DNA of 64,000 nucleotides from JAVVUJ01 sp964461765 (GTDB lineage: Bacteria; Bacillota; Clostridia; Peptostreptococcales; Anaerovoracaceae). Under the pieces are notes generated by a model. It was not told the origin of the DNA, searched no databases, and saw only the letters and a list, made by a program, of their open reading frames with translations. A program made the position numbers and the translations under genes. The DNA is taken from NCBI GenBank assembly GCA_964461765.1, contig CAYWVS010000003.1, forward strand, positions 1 through 64,000. Direction: 5' to 3'. This document shows positions 8,514-17,410 of this stretch, in pieces (the stretch's first letter is position 1; every line of letters begins with the position of its first letter).

Positions 8514-8999
8514 ATGAAGATTGCGAAAATTGAAATGGAAAATGGAGATATCATGGTTGCGGAGCTCTATGAAGATATAGCACCTAAAACCGTCGAGAAT
8601 TTTGTGGCTCTTGCTGAAAAAGGGTTTTACGATGGGTTGATTTTTCACAGAGTCATTCCCGGATTTATGATACAGGGAGGGGATCCTACAGGTACCGGCA
8701 CAGGGGGTCCAGGATATTCTATACCGGGAGAATTTTCCTCCAATGGCTTTGAGAATAACTTAAAGCACGAGAGAGGCGTATTGTCCATGGCCAGATCCAT
8801 GAACCCTGATTCTGCCGGCTCTCAATTCTTTATCATGGTTGCCAATTCACCTCACTTAGACGGGCAGTATGCAGGATTTGGCAAGGTGATAGAAGGAATA
8901 GAAGCGGCTGATACCATTGTCAGCACCAAAAGGGACATGCGAGATAAGCCTAAGGAAGATCAGAGAATAAAAAGTGTAACCATAGAGGACGCTGAGTAA
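8514..8999 (+). CDS. Cyclophilin-type peptidyl-prolyl cis-trans isomerase
   Basis: A 161-residue cytoplasmic cyclophilin that speeds proline isomerisation in protein folding. The core motifs are present: FHRVIPGFMIQGGDPTGTG with the catalytic arginine, the SMARSMNPDSAGSQFFI segment, and LDGQYAGFGKV. There is no signal peptide, so it acts in the cytoplasm. AGAAGGAG lies 7 nt before the ATG. The 180 bp upstream are extremely A+T rich and probably hold its promoter, but no clear -35/-10 pair stands out. Confidence 0.93.
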   Translation: MKIAKIEMENGDIMVAELYEDIAPKTVENFVALAEKGFYDGLIFHRVIPGFMIQGGDPTGTGTGGPGYSIPGEFSSNGFENNLKHERGVLSMARSMNPDSAGSQFFIMVANSPHLDGQYAGFGKVIEGIEAADTIVSTKRDMRDKPKEDQRIKSVTIEDAE

Positions 9000-9041
9000 T
9001 ACTATATATTCATAGAACTATTTTCGCTAAAGGAGATATAT

Positions 9042-9704
9042 ATGGCATTCTTCCGAGAAATAAATGAAGATATAAAAGCGGTATTACAAAGGGATCCGGC
9101 TGCTCGAAACGGTTTTGAAGTACTTATCTGTTATCCCGGGATTTGGGCATTGATTTGGCATAGACCTGCTCACTGGTTGTATAATCATAAGATGAAGCTA
9201 CTGGCCAGACTGATTTCCCAATTAAGCCGATTTTTTACAGGGATTGAGATACATCCGGGGGCAAAGATTGGTAGGCGTTGCTTCATAGACCATGGAATGG
9301 CAGTAGTCATCGGAGAAACCTCGGAATTAGGGGACGATGTGACCATCTATCAAGCAGTTACTTTGGGAGGTACGGGAAAAGATACTGGTAAAAGACATCC
9401 TACCATAGGAAACAGAGTGATCATCAGCTCCGGTGCCAAGGTTTTGGGGCCTTTTAAGGTTGGAGACGACTCAAAGATAGGGGCAGGTTCCGTGGTATTG
9501 GAAGAGGTACCTGAAAACTGTACCGTGGTGGGAATACCGGGGAAAATTGTCAGAAGAGGCAGCAAACCCGTGAAGGAGATGGATCAAATTGATTTGCCTG
9601 ACCCTGTTGCAGTGGAAATGGAATGCTTGCGAAGACGTATTGTCATGCTGGAAAATAAACTAAAGAAAATTCTTGCAGAAGGAGAGTTGGATGAAAATAT
9701 ATAA
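9042..9704 (+). CDS. cysE: Serine O-acetyltransferase
   Basis: The 220-residue enzyme acetylates L-serine with acetyl-CoA to O-acetylserine, the first step of cysteine synthesis. The N-terminal helical region (to about residue 60) precedes a left-handed beta helix of hexapeptide repeats (about 65-170). The catalytic pair lies in the IDHGMAVVIGE segment (D, H) with the acetyl-CoA-binding GGTGKDTGKRHP loop after it. This short form (lacking the long N-terminal domain of E. coli CysE, 273 residues) is the usual Firmicute type. It overlaps cysS by 14 bp, coupling cysteine synthesis to Cys-tRNA formation. Confidence 0.93.
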   Translation: MAFFREINEDIKAVLQRDPAARNGFEVLICYPGIWALIWHRPAHWLYNHKMKLLARLISQLSRFFTGIEIHPGAKIGRRCFIDHGMAVVIGETSELGDDVTIYQAVTLGGTGKDTGKRHPTIGNRVIISSGAKVLGPFKVGDDSKIGAGSVVLEEVPENCTVVGIPGKIVRRGSKPVKEMDQIDLPDPVAVEMECLRRRIVMLENKLKKILAEGELDENI

Positions 9705-11094
9705 TACACTGAATAGAAAAAAGGAAGAGTTTATTCCCATAGATGAAAATGAAATTAAAATCTACGTTTGTGGACCTACGGTTTACAATTATTTTCATAT
9801 TGGGAACGCTCGTCCTTTTGTTGTTTTTGATACCTTAAGAAAATATTTAGAGTACAGAGGAAAAAACGTGAAATTTGTGCAAAATTTCACGGATGTAGAT
9901 GATAAGATCATCAATAAAGCCAGAGAAGAAGGAGTGACAGCGGGAGAGGTCAGCGAAAAGTACATCCAAGAATACTATAAGGATGCAGTTGCCTTGAATG
10001 TGAGAAAAGCTACCATCCATCCAAAGGTTACTGAGAACATCGAAGACATTATTTCTTTTGTTCAAGAACTCATCAATAGAGGTTACGCGTATGCGGTGGA
10101 TGGAGATGTCTACTTCAGCACTCGTCAGTTTGACAGCTATGGAAAGCTTTCCAGACAGAATATAGAAGAATTGGAATTAGGCGCTAGAATTGAAGTGGAG
10201 GAGAAAAAGAAGGATCCCATGGATTTTGCCCTTTGGAAGGCACAAAAGACCGGGGACGAGCTTGCCTGGGAATCCCCTTGGGGCTTAGGTAGACCTGGTT
10301 GGCACATAGAATGTTCCGTGATGTCCACAAAGTATTTAGGCGAAACCATTGACATCCATGCAGGAGGACAAGACTTAACATTTCCTCATCATGAAAATGA
10401 AATAGCACAGACTGAGAGCTATACAGGAAAACAGTTTGCAAATTACTGGATGCACAACGGCTATATTACTATTGATAATGAAAAAATGTCCAAATCTAAA
10501 GGAAATTTTTTCACAGTCAGAGATATTTTACAGGATTATGAAGGAGAAGTCATTCGCTTTTTCTTGCTTTCAGGTCATTATAGAAACCCCATTAACTTCA
10601 GCAGGGATTTGATGGAGCAGGCCAAAAACGGTTTGGCCAGAATGAAAAATGCAAAATCAACACTATTGCATAGGATTGCCAACAGCCAAGGAACTATGTC
10701 AGAGGTGGAATCACAGAAGTATGAAGAACTGAAAAGGTACAGAGAAAAGTTTGTGGAGGTCATGGAAGATGATCTCAATACTGCGGATGCTATCAGTGCT
10801 GTCTTTGAGCTGATTAAAGATGTCAATCAGGAGTGTAAGGAGCCTACCATGTCCAAGGAATTTGCAGAAAAATGTTTATCGTTAATAGACGAACTGACTT
10901 CTGTATTGGGGCTTTTAGAAGATGGTGAACAGGATAGCTCTCTGGACGAAGAAGTTGAAAAGCTTATAGAAGAGCGAAATCAAGCCAGAGCTTCAAAAAA
11001 CTTTGCAAGATCGGATGAGATCAGAGATTTGCTGAAATCAAAGGGAATCACATTGAAGGATACCCCCCAAGGTGTTCAAATTATACGAGACTAA
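9691..11094 (+). CDS. cysS: Cysteinyl-tRNA synthetase
   Basis: A class I synthetase charging tRNA-Cys. It has the CGPTVYNYFHIGNARP block with the HIGH-type signature, the KMSKSKGN signature in the middle of the protein, and the zinc site formed by the N-terminal Cys, the ECSVMS cysteine and the HHENE histidine. The true start is ATG 9691, with AGAAGGAG 6-7 nt upstream inside cysE; an in-frame TTG at 9673 includes that site and is rejected. The C-terminal DALR-like region ends the protein at a standard 467 residues. Confidence 0.95.
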   Translation: MKIYNTLNRKKEEFIPIDENEIKIYVCGPTVYNYFHIGNARPFVVFDTLRKYLEYRGKNVKFVQNFTDVDDKIINKAREEGVTAGEVSEKYIQEYYKDAVALNVRKATIHPKVTENIEDIISFVQELINRGYAYAVDGDVYFSTRQFDSYGKLSRQNIEELELGARIEVEEKKKDPMDFALWKAQKTGDELAWESPWGLGRPGWHIECSVMSTKYLGETIDIHAGGQDLTFPHHENEIAQTESYTGKQFANYWMHNGYITIDNEKMSKSKGNFFTVRDILQDYEGEVIRFFLLSGHYRNPINFSRDLMEQAKNGLARMKNAKSTLLHRIANSQGTMSEVESQKYEELKRYREKFVEVMEDDLNTADAISAVFELIKDVNQECKEPTMSKEFAEKCLSLIDELTSVLGLLEDGEQDSSLDEEVEKLIEERNQARASKNFARSDEIRDLLKSKGITLKDTPQGVQIIRD

Positions 11095-11099
11095 ATCCC

Positions 11100-11122
11100 T
11101 TTATGGAAAGGCATTCCATAAA
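11100..11122 (+). terminator. Hairpin after cysS, possible terminator
   Basis: TTTATGGAA (11100-11108) pairs perfectly with TTCCATAAA (11114-11122) around an AGGCA loop, 5 nt after the cysS stop. A purine tract rather than a U-tract follows on the plus strand, so it may act in mRNA 3'-end protection rather than classical termination. Confidence 0.4.
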
Positions 11123-11241
11123 AGAAAAATATAGTATTGAAATATTTAAAAAAAATATATATAATTCATTTATATAGAGCTTTAAATTTGTAACTTTTGA
11201 ATATAAATGGATATATAAAAAAATATAATGGAGGAATGTCG

Positions 11242-12231
11242 ATGTCTAAAAATAATTTTTCAAAAGCAATGAAAGAACTAATTGGTATCAGTGATAATAC
11301 AAAATCAAGCTCAGAAGATAGTATTAATAGAAAGCTGGACGATGATTTTGTTAAACCAATTACAGACTTTTCAGATTTAGCTATGGTTGAGGAGGAGGAA
11401 GAAGCCCCTGCATCCATTGAAGAGCAAGGCACTCCCGCTGTAGAGGTTACGGGTGTTAACACTACATATTCTAGCAGTAGAGAATCAGATTTTGATAGAG
11501 AAAGGGAAGAGGCAGCAGCTAAATTGCGAGCCATGCTTATTAAGGATCGTGAAAAGGAAAAAGACAAAACAAATACCTTTACTCCTTTCAGCAAACCAAT
11601 GGAAACCGCAGTTGCGGCAGACCCATTACAAGAAAGCTCTTACAAGACATCTTCTCAAGCTCCTACTAATACTGTCAGCACGTATGCATCATCAAATTCC
11701 ACTAGTACTCCGTCAGCTTCAACCCCGATAAAAGAAATTCCCTCCATTAAACCATTGGACAAGTCTATACCTCCTGAAGAAGCCAAAACGGTTATCGGTA
11801 AAGGTGTAGTCATTATGGGGAATATTATCACCCAAGGTGATTTGGAAGTAAAGGGTACTGTTAAAGGGGATCTGAAGACTTCAGGAAACCTTCACCTATC
11901 AGGAAAAATCGCAGGGGATGTGGGTGTAGAAAATTTAGATGTTGTGGATGGTGCCATCCAAGGAGATGTATTGGTTCGAGGAAGAGCCAATATCGGAAAA
12001 GATGCCGTAGTGTTGGGTGATGTGACAGCGGGCAACCTCAATCTTCAAGGAAAGGTAAAGGGAAATATTGCAGTAAGAGATGTGGCAGATTTAGGTGGCA
12101 CGGCTATTATTGACGGGAATGTATCAGCAGCATCGGTAGCCATTGATCCCGGGACAAAACTGCGAGGACAAATCTCTCTTACTACAGCAAGCGATGTAAA
12201 CGATGATGAATTTGCAATTGATTTTGACTAA
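11242..12231 (+). CDS. Bactofilin (polymer-forming cytoskeletal protein) with long acidic/Ser-Thr-rich N-terminus
   Basis: A 329-residue protein whose C-terminal part, about residues 185-315, is a bactofilin domain: right-handed beta-helix repeats such as GDLEVKGTVKGDL and GKVKGNIAVRD, starting at the VIGKGVVIMGNI strand. Bactofilins self-assemble into cytoplasmic, often membrane-attached filaments that localise cell-wall or division proteins. The first 170 residues are low-complexity, acidic and Ser/Thr/Pro-rich, much longer than the short tail of typical bactofilins, and probably disordered. I start at ATG 11242 because GGAGG at 11230-11234 is 7 nt away; ATG 11236 is too close and a TTG at 11197 lacks a site. 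It stands alone, closed by a terminator. Confidence 0.85.
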   Translation: MSKNNFSKAMKELIGISDNTKSSSEDSINRKLDDDFVKPITDFSDLAMVEEEEEAPASIEEQGTPAVEVTGVNTTYSSSRESDFDREREEAAAKLRAMLIKDREKEKDKTNTFTPFSKPMETAVAADPLQESSYKTSSQAPTNTVSTYASSNSTSTPSASTPIKEIPSIKPLDKSIPPEEAKTVIGKGVVIMGNIITQGDLEVKGTVKGDLKTSGNLHLSGKIAGDVGVENLDVVDGAIQGDVLVRGRANIGKDAVVLGDVTAGNLNLQGKVKGNIAVRDVADLGGTAIIDGNVSAASVAIDPGTKLRGQISLTTASDVNDDEFAIDFD

Positions 12232-12292
12232 TAACTTATTTATAAAAATCGACTTTATTAATTTAATTAAAAAACTTCAAAATAAAATTATT

Positions 12293-12325
12293 AAGTGCAG
12301 AGATATTTATCTGCACTTTGTTAAA
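12293..12325 (+). terminator. Intrinsic terminator after bactofilin gene
   Basis: AAGTGCAGA (12293-12301) pairs perfectly with TCTGCACTT (12310-12318) around an 8-nt loop, followed by TGTTAAAATTT. The 9-bp stem decides the start of the next gene: a TTG start at 12318 would lie within it. Confidence 0.6.
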
Positions 12326-12386
12326 ATTTAGAGAAATAGATTTAAACAGATTTTATGAATTTAAGAGAACTTTGCAGAGAGAGGCT

Positions 12387-12821
12387 ATGGAAAAAGAAAA
12401 TTTATTATATGGAGATGCCACAAAACTGGCTTTTATGGGAGATGCAGTGTATGAAGCTTCCATCCGAGAACATATTTTCTATACAAAGAATATAGGTGCA
12501 GACAAGCTTCACAGACTGGCGGTGTCCTATGTGAATGCCGGTGCACAAGCAGGTGCATTAAAAAGCATCATTCCATATTTACATGAAGAGGAAATGACCT
12601 TGATAAAAAGAGCCAGAAATAAAAAAATTACATCAAAGCCTAAAAATGCTGACCCCATAACCTACAAATGGGCTACGGCCTTTGAGGCTCTGTTGGGGTA
12701 TCTCTATCTTTCCGGTGAAAAGGAGCGGTTGACGGAACTGATTGGAATGGCCATTTCACACGTAGATGCAGGAGGACTTAAGAATGGAAAAAAAGGAAAA
12801 AAAGAGCCGGAATCGGTTTAG
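12387..12821 (+). CDS. mrnC: Mini-ribonuclease III
   Basis: A small RNase III-domain protein lacking a dsRNA-binding domain. Mini-III matures the ends of 23S rRNA. The RNase III signature appears as LAFMGDAVYE near residues 14-23, and a second acidic cluster lies in the ATAFEALLGYLYL segment near 110-122, where the glutamate is a metal ligand. From ATG 12387 the protein is 144 residues, the family's usual size; a longer TTG-started version begins inside the upstream terminator stem and is rejected. The ATG follows GAGAGAGG closely. mrnC next to cysS and rlmB is a conserved Firmicute arrangement; here a bactofilin gene is interposed. Confidence 0.88.
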   Translation: MEKENLLYGDATKLAFMGDAVYEASIREHIFYTKNIGADKLHRLAVSYVNAGAQAGALKSIIPYLHEEEMTLIKRARNKKITSKPKNADPITYKWATAFEALLGYLYLSGEKERLTELIGMAISHVDAGGLKNGKKGKKEPESV

Positions 12822-12978
12822 AGATGTTTTTGGCGACTACTATAAGACTAACCGGCAAGTGTCCAGAGAGTACCCTGCCAAGCGTGGAGGTCCTTGGACA
12901 CCCACAGAAAAAGCTATGTTGATTACAGCTATCGTTTTAGGTATTATTATTATCGTCAAATACACGGTATTTTCATAA
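12784..12978 (+). CDS. Small basic single-pass membrane protein, unknown function
   Basis: A 64-residue protein that I do not recognise. The first 45 residues are highly charged and basic (Lys/Arg with an aromatic DVFGDYY patch); residues 47-62 form one hydrophobic helix ending near the C-terminus, so the basic part should be cytoplasmic and the protein tail-anchored. ATG 12784 follows AGGAGGA by 7 nt inside the end of mrnC, giving a 38-bp overlap, and thyA begins 12 bp later; it is clearly translated as part of the operon. Possible roles are membrane recruitment of RNA or ribosome factors, but there is no direct evidence. Confidence 0.65.
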   Translation: MEKKEKKSRNRFRDVFGDYYKTNRQVSREYPAKRGGPWTPTEKAMLITAIVLGIIIIVKYTVFS

Positions 12979-12990
12979 GGAGAAGTTACT

Positions 12991-13821
12991 ATGTGCAAAG
13001 CAGATGTTATTTTTATTAATATGTGTCAAAATATTTTAGAACAGGGATATTGGTCCACAGATCAAAAGGTTAGAGCAAAATGGGAGGATGGAGCACCTGC
13101 TCACACCATTAAGCTCTTTGGGGTTATAAATCGGTATAACCTACAGGAGGAATTTCCTGCTGTTACTCTGAGACCTACTCCCATTCGCTCTGCAGTAGAT
13201 GAACTCCTTTGGATTTGGCAGAAAAAATCCAATAATATTCATCAGTTAAAGAGTAAGATTTGGGATCCTTGGGCAGATAAAGAAGGAACCATCGGTAAAG
13301 CCTATGGTTACCAACTGGGAGTTAAATATTCCTTTGCACAGGGGGAAATGGATCAGGTGGATAATGTCCTCTGGCAACTAAAGAACACCCCTTATTCCAG
13401 AAGGATTCTTACCAATATCTATAATTTTGCGGATTTACAGGATATGGGACTTGAGCCATGTGCCTATAGTATGACCTTCAATGTGACAGAGAACAGGCTG
13501 AATGCCATTTTAAACCAACGCTCTCAGGACACCTTGGTGGCCAACAACTGGAACGTGGTGCAGTATGCTATTTTAGTTCATATGTTGGCACAGGTCAGTG
13601 GACTGCAAGCAGGAGAACTGGTGCATGTAATTGCAGATGCCCATATTTACGATCGTCATGTTCCATTGGTGGAAGAACTTATTAAAAGACCACAATATCC
13701 GGCTCCTAGGATTTCTTTAAATCCTGAAATAAAAAATTTTTACGACTTTACTCCGGAGGATATCTTTATAGAGAACTATGAGGCAGGCTCTCAGATTACA
13801 GCAATTCCGGTGGCAGTATAG
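12991..13821 (+). CDS. thyA: Thymidylate synthase
   Basis: A 276-residue folate-dependent thymidylate synthase of the ThyA type, converting dUMP to dTMP with methylene-tetrahydrofolate. The catalytic cysteine is in the GLEPCAYSMTF segment, and the QRSQDTLVANNWNVVQYA segment corresponds to the family's dUMP-binding QRSxDxxLGxxFN motif, here with VANNWN. The HVIADAHIYDRH stretch supplies further nucleotide contacts. The sequence departs from E. coli ThyA in these motifs (CAY for CHY, an N-W for F-N) but matches a Firmicute/phage-like branch. DHFR follows, completing the dTMP cycle that oxidises folate. Confidence 0.9.
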   Translation: MCKADVIFINMCQNILEQGYWSTDQKVRAKWEDGAPAHTIKLFGVINRYNLQEEFPAVTLRPTPIRSAVDELLWIWQKKSNNIHQLKSKIWDPWADKEGTIGKAYGYQLGVKYSFAQGEMDQVDNVLWQLKNTPYSRRILTNIYNFADLQDMGLEPCAYSMTFNVTENRLNAILNQRSQDTLVANNWNVVQYAILVHMLAQVSGLQAGELVHVIADAHIYDRHVPLVEELIKRPQYPAPRISLNPEIKNFYDFTPEDIFIENYEAGSQITAIPVAV

Positions 13822-13909
13822 GTAAATGCCATTTGCACTATTTCTAACATAGTCAGAATAATGGATACTTTTTATGTAAACAGTAATCAGAAAAGGATGG
13901 GACAAAGAG

Positions 13910-14404
13910 ATGCGAGCTATCGTTGCAGTTGATGAAAAGTGGGGAATTGGGAAAGAGGGAAAGCTTCTTACCCATATTCCCGGAGATTTGCATTTTTTTA
14001 AGGAAAAAACCTTAGGAAAAATCGTGATTATGGGGAGAGAAACCTTAGAGTCCTTACCCGGGGCAAAGCCCCTGCCAGGGAGAAGGAATATTGTTTTAAC
14101 CCGCAATAAAGAATATCAAGTGGATTGCGAGGTCTGCTATTCCAAAGAGGAGCTTTTTAACAAACTGAAAGGAGAAGACCCTGAGAATATCTATATCATC
14201 GGTGGCGAGCTGGTGTACCATCAGTTTCTTCCCTACTATCATCAAATTTACGTTACCAAGATGGAAGGAGATTTCCAAGCGGAGAAATTCTTTGATAATT
14301 TGGACGAAAATGATAGTTTTGAAATGGTTTGGGAAAGTGATCCTCATGAAGAAAATGGAGTACGTTACAAATTTACAGAATATGTAAAAAGGAGATTGGA
14401 TTGA
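13910..14404 (+). CDS. folA: Dihydrofolate reductase
   Basis: A 164-residue NADPH-dependent reductase regenerating tetrahydrofolate from the dihydrofolate made by thymidylate synthase. The Met20-loop region reads DEKWGIGKEGKLL, the catalytic acid is the Asp of PGDLHFFKEKT, the GKIVIMGRETLESLPG block binds NADPH, and IYIIGGELVY is the second glycine signature. It lies 88 bp after thyA and overlaps the rlmB start by 4 bp. Insertion of thyA-folA between mrnC and rlmB is a variation on the common Firmicute order, in which thyX or yacP often occupies this space. Confidence 0.93.
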   Translation: MRAIVAVDEKWGIGKEGKLLTHIPGDLHFFKEKTLGKIVIMGRETLESLPGAKPLPGRRNIVLTRNKEYQVDCEVCYSKEELFNKLKGEDPENIYIIGGELVYHQFLPYYHQIYVTKMEGDFQAEKFFDNLDENDSFEMVWESDPHEENGVRYKFTEYVKRRLD

Positions 14405-15129
14405 CGGAAAAAATCATTGGCAGAAACCCTGTGATAGAAGCACTTAAAGGGGAAAGAACCATAGAAAAAATAGTTTTACTAAATACGGGACAAGGCTCCT
14501 TAAAGAAGATAGAAGCCATGGCAAAGGAAAAAGGCTTGTTTCTTCAGTGGGCAGATAAGAATACATTGGATCGCCTTTGTGAAGGAGGCGTACACCAAGG
14601 AGCGTTAGCCTATATATCTTCCTTTCAATACAGTCAAGTGGAGGATATACTTCAGCTTGCAAAAAGTAAGGGAGAAGACCCCTTCCTCATTCTTTTGGAT
14701 GGGGTGGAGGATCCCCATAATTTGGGGGCCATCATTCGTACGGCAGATGGTGCAGGGGCACATGGCATTATCGTTCCCAAGCGTAGATCTGCCACCATCA
14801 ATGCCACTGTGGCAAAGGCTTCTGCAGGAGCCGTAGAATATGTTAAGGTGGCAAAGGTTTCCAATTTAGTTCAGACCATAGAGCGGCTAAAAGCGGAAGG
14901 TCTGTGGATCGGAGCTTGTGATATGGGGGGGCAACTCTACCATCAAGCAAACCTCGAAGGTGGGCTGGCTCTGGTAATTGGAGGAGAAGGGCAGGGAATT
15001 GGTAGATTAATCAAAGAAAAGTGTGATTTTGTATTGTCCATGCCTATGAATGGACAAGTAAATTCATTGAATGCATCTAATGCAGCAGCAATATTAATGT
15101 ATGAGGTAATACGGCAAAGGAAGGGGTAG
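14401..15129 (+). CDS. rlmB: TrmH-family 23S rRNA 2'-O-methyltransferase (RlmB-like)
   Basis: A SPOUT methyltransferase of the SpoU/TrmH family. The N-terminal substrate-binding part (IIGRNPVIEAL) is the RlmB-type L30e-like domain; the C-terminal knot contains motif 1 (LDGVEDPHNLGAIIRTADGAG), motif 2 (VIGGEGQGIGRLIKEKCD) and motif 3 (LSMPMNGQVNSLNASNAAAI). RlmB methylates G2251 of 23S rRNA in E. coli; the Firmicute homologue may have another target. Translation starts at TTG 14401, overlapping the folA stop, with GGAG upstream. Confidence 0.9.
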   Translation: MTEKIIGRNPVIEALKGERTIEKIVLLNTGQGSLKKIEAMAKEKGLFLQWADKNTLDRLCEGGVHQGALAYISSFQYSQVEDILQLAKSKGEDPFLILLDGVEDPHNLGAIIRTADGAGAHGIIVPKRRSATINATVAKASAGAVEYVKVAKVSNLVQTIERLKAEGLWIGACDMGGQLYHQANLEGGLALVIGGEGQGIGRLIKEKCDFVLSMPMNGQVNSLNASNAAAILMYEVIRQRKG

Positions 15130-15749
15130 TGATCCCGGTGACGGATAAATATAAAGGGATGACAGACGAGGAGCTGGTTCAGTTGGCTGAATCCGGCGAT
15201 GAGGAGGCAGAAGAGTACATTATCAGAAAATACAAGGATGTGGTAAGGAGCAAGGCACAACTCTATTTTATGGTGGGAGCCGACAGCGAGGATATCGTTC
15301 AGGAAGGTATGATCGGAATCTTTAAAGCCATTCGAGGGTTTAATAAGGATAAGGAGACTTCCTTTAAAACCTTTGCTGATATTTGTATCAATCACGAAAT
15401 TTTAACTGCCATAAAAAGAGCGGGACGAATGAAGCATTCCCCTCTGAACACATCCCTTTCCTTTAGCAATCCATTGGGGGAGGACGAGCCGAGAACCACT
15501 TTAGGAGACACCTTGACAGGGAGCAGCGATTCCGATCCTGAAAATATCGTTATTCGCAAGGAAGAAATGGGGTATTTGGATGAAATGGGATCTGAAATTT
15601 TTAGTGATTTAGAGCTAAAGGTTTGGAATGCCTATCTTTACGGGAAAACCTATACTGAAATTGCTCAGTCTACAGGAAAAAGTTTAAAGGCAATCGATAA
15701 TGCCATTCAGAGAATTAAACGTAAATTAGAAATTTATTTTAATCGATAA
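15129..15749 (+). CDS. sigH: RNA polymerase sigma-H (stationary phase/early sporulation)
   Basis: A 206-residue sigma-70-family factor. Region 2 is clear (EDIVQEGMIGIFKAIRGFN, then SFKTFADICINHEILTAIKRA) and region 4 ends the protein (SDLELKVWNAYLYGKTYTEIAQ through KAIDNAIQRIKRKLE). The closing motif and overall pattern match Bacillus SigH, which drives early sporulation genes. Start is GTG 15129, overlapping the rlmB stop, with AAAGGA 7 nt upstream; GTG 15138 is an alternative. sigH downstream of rlmB is the normal Firmicute order, though the intervening yacP is missing. Its presence suggests that the organism forms spores. Confidence 0.94.
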   Translation: MIPVTDKYKGMTDEELVQLAESGDEEAEEYIIRKYKDVVRSKAQLYFMVGADSEDIVQEGMIGIFKAIRGFNKDKETSFKTFADICINHEILTAIKRAGRMKHSPLNTSLSFSNPLGEDEPRTTLGDTLTGSSDSDPENIVIRKEEMGYLDEMGSEIFSDLELKVWNAYLYGKTYTEIAQSTGKSLKAIDNAIQRIKRKLEIYFNR

Positions 15750-15961
15750 ACTTCATTAAAGCTCAAATGTAGATTTAAAGAATATTGTTATTAGACTTTT
15801 GGAAAAAACGAAAATCATAAAAATAACCTTAAGCAAGGATTTAGGCATAGCTTAAAAAAGCCTTGCACTGTTTATATTAATAAATGTAGATAATTATACT
15901 TCATGTCATTATTTTATTTTTTAATAATTCAGTAAGCCTAAGTGAGAATGGAGGATACTTC

Positions 15962-17341
15962 ATGCCCGATAAAAAAAATTCTACGATAGAATTGCAAGAT
16001 GAGTTAAAGCAGATATTAGAGAGTATTAACGTAGCTATTTTTATAGATGATGCACAAGGTTATGAATTGTGGTTTAATAAAGCGGCAGAGGAACTATATG
16101 AGATAAACAGGGATGAAATTGTGGGAAGACATATGACGGATTTAGAGAAGGAAGGCATTTTTTCTCCATCCCTTACCCTATCCATTTTAAAGGATGAAGT
16201 AGGAAAAAGTATGATCCATGAGAATCGAGTAGGGAGGAAGTTGATTACATCAGGAGTTCCCCTGAGAGATAAGAATAATAGAATAACCAAGGTGGTAACT
16301 TCTTCTGTGGATATCACCAGACTTGTAACCTTGGAAAATGAACTGCAAGAGGCACATGATGCCTTAGAGCAGCTTTCGGCATATGAAGGATTTTCCTTTG
16401 GGGACATGGTGGTAACCAGCCATTCCATGAAGGACATCCTTACACTGGCCAAAAGACTTGCAGAGGTAGATTCCACCATATTGATTACCGGAGAATCCGG
16501 AACGGGAAAAGGAGTTATTGCAAAGCTAATTCATGAAAATGGAGTGAATCGAAACTTTCCTTTTGTCAGCATAAACTGCGGTGCTATTCCCGATAATTTA
16601 TTAGAGTCGGAGTTTTTCGGATATGAGCAAGGAGCATTTACAGGCTCTAGAAAAGGTGGGAAAAAGGGAATCTTTGAGGTGGCTCAAAACGGAACCATCT
16701 TTTTAGATGAAATTGGAGAGCTTCCTTTAAATATGCAGGTTAAAATTCTTCAGGTAATACAAAATCGACAGATTCAAAAGGTGGGAGGGGTAGAGAATAT
16801 TCCCATAAACGTAAGAATTATTGCAGCCACCAATAAATCCTTGGAAGACATGATTGCAAAAGGAACCTTTCGAGAGGATCTCTTTTACAGATTGAATGTG
16901 GTTCCCATTCACATTCCACCCCTGAGAGAACGACCTGAGGATATTATCAGCATGTTAAAAATTTTTTTAAAAAAATTCAATGAAAAATTTAATGAAAATA
17001 AGGTGTTCACTTCCAACACCATTGCCACACTTTTGAAATACAGTTGGCCCGGCAATGTGCGGGAATTGGAAAATTTGATAGAACGGTTAGTAATTACTAC
17101 AAAAAGTAGCACCATTCTCCCCAAGGATCTTCCCCAATACATCACTACTTATGCAAAAACTTCCGATGAAATCGCCTTATCCCCTAAACTGAAGCTGAAG
17201 GATGCCATAGAAATGACGGAGAAAAGCATGTTGCTAAACGCCTGCAAGCTTTACAAAACCACAAAGGAAATGGGAGATGCATTAGGTGTTAATCAATCCA
17301 CCATAGTACGAAAGCTTCAAAAGTATCATATTAAGTTCTAA
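15962..17341 (+). CDS. Sigma-54-dependent enhancer-binding transcriptional activator with PAS sensor
   Basis: A 459-residue activator. Residues 14-125 form a PAS domain, the probable ligand sensor; residues 130-140 are a short coiled linker; the AAA+ domain runs about 150-390 with Walker A GESGTGKG (177-184), a Walker B IFLDEIGE stretch, and the sigma-54-contacting loop GAFTGS (224-229; consensus GAFTGA). A Fis-type helix-turn-helix ends the protein (GDALGVNQSTIVRKLQKY). It is immediately upstream of a dyad and a -24/-12 promoter that precede the 17684 operon, so it very likely controls that operon in response to a small metabolite bound by PAS. There is no receiver domain, so it is not a two-component regulator. 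Confidence 0.92.
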   Translation: MPDKKNSTIELQDELKQILESINVAIFIDDAQGYELWFNKAAEELYEINRDEIVGRHMTDLEKEGIFSPSLTLSILKDEVGKSMIHENRVGRKLITSGVPLRDKNNRITKVVTSSVDITRLVTLENELQEAHDALEQLSAYEGFSFGDMVVTSHSMKDILTLAKRLAEVDSTILITGESGTGKGVIAKLIHENGVNRNFPFVSINCGAIPDNLLESEFFGYEQGAFTGSRKGGKKGIFEVAQNGTIFLDEIGELPLNMQVKILQVIQNRQIQKVGGVENIPINVRIIAATNKSLEDMIAKGTFREDLFYRLNVVPIHIPPLRERPEDIISMLKIFLKKFNEKFNENKVFTSNTIATLLKYSWPGNVRELENLIERLVITTKSSTILPKDLPQYITTYAKTSDEIALSPKLKLKDAIEMTEKSMLLNACKLYKTTKEMGDALGVNQSTIVRKLQKYHIKF

Positions 17342-17410
17342 CAATTATATATTAGCCTTTAAGATTTTGGACACATGACACATCTATGGCTGACAATTCA
17401 TTTCTGACAA

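Noticed and set aside
12318..12386. Longer mrnC reading frame starting at TTG 12318
   Set aside because: The TTG lies in the right arm of the bactofilin terminator and has no ribosome site; ATG 12387 gives the normal family length.
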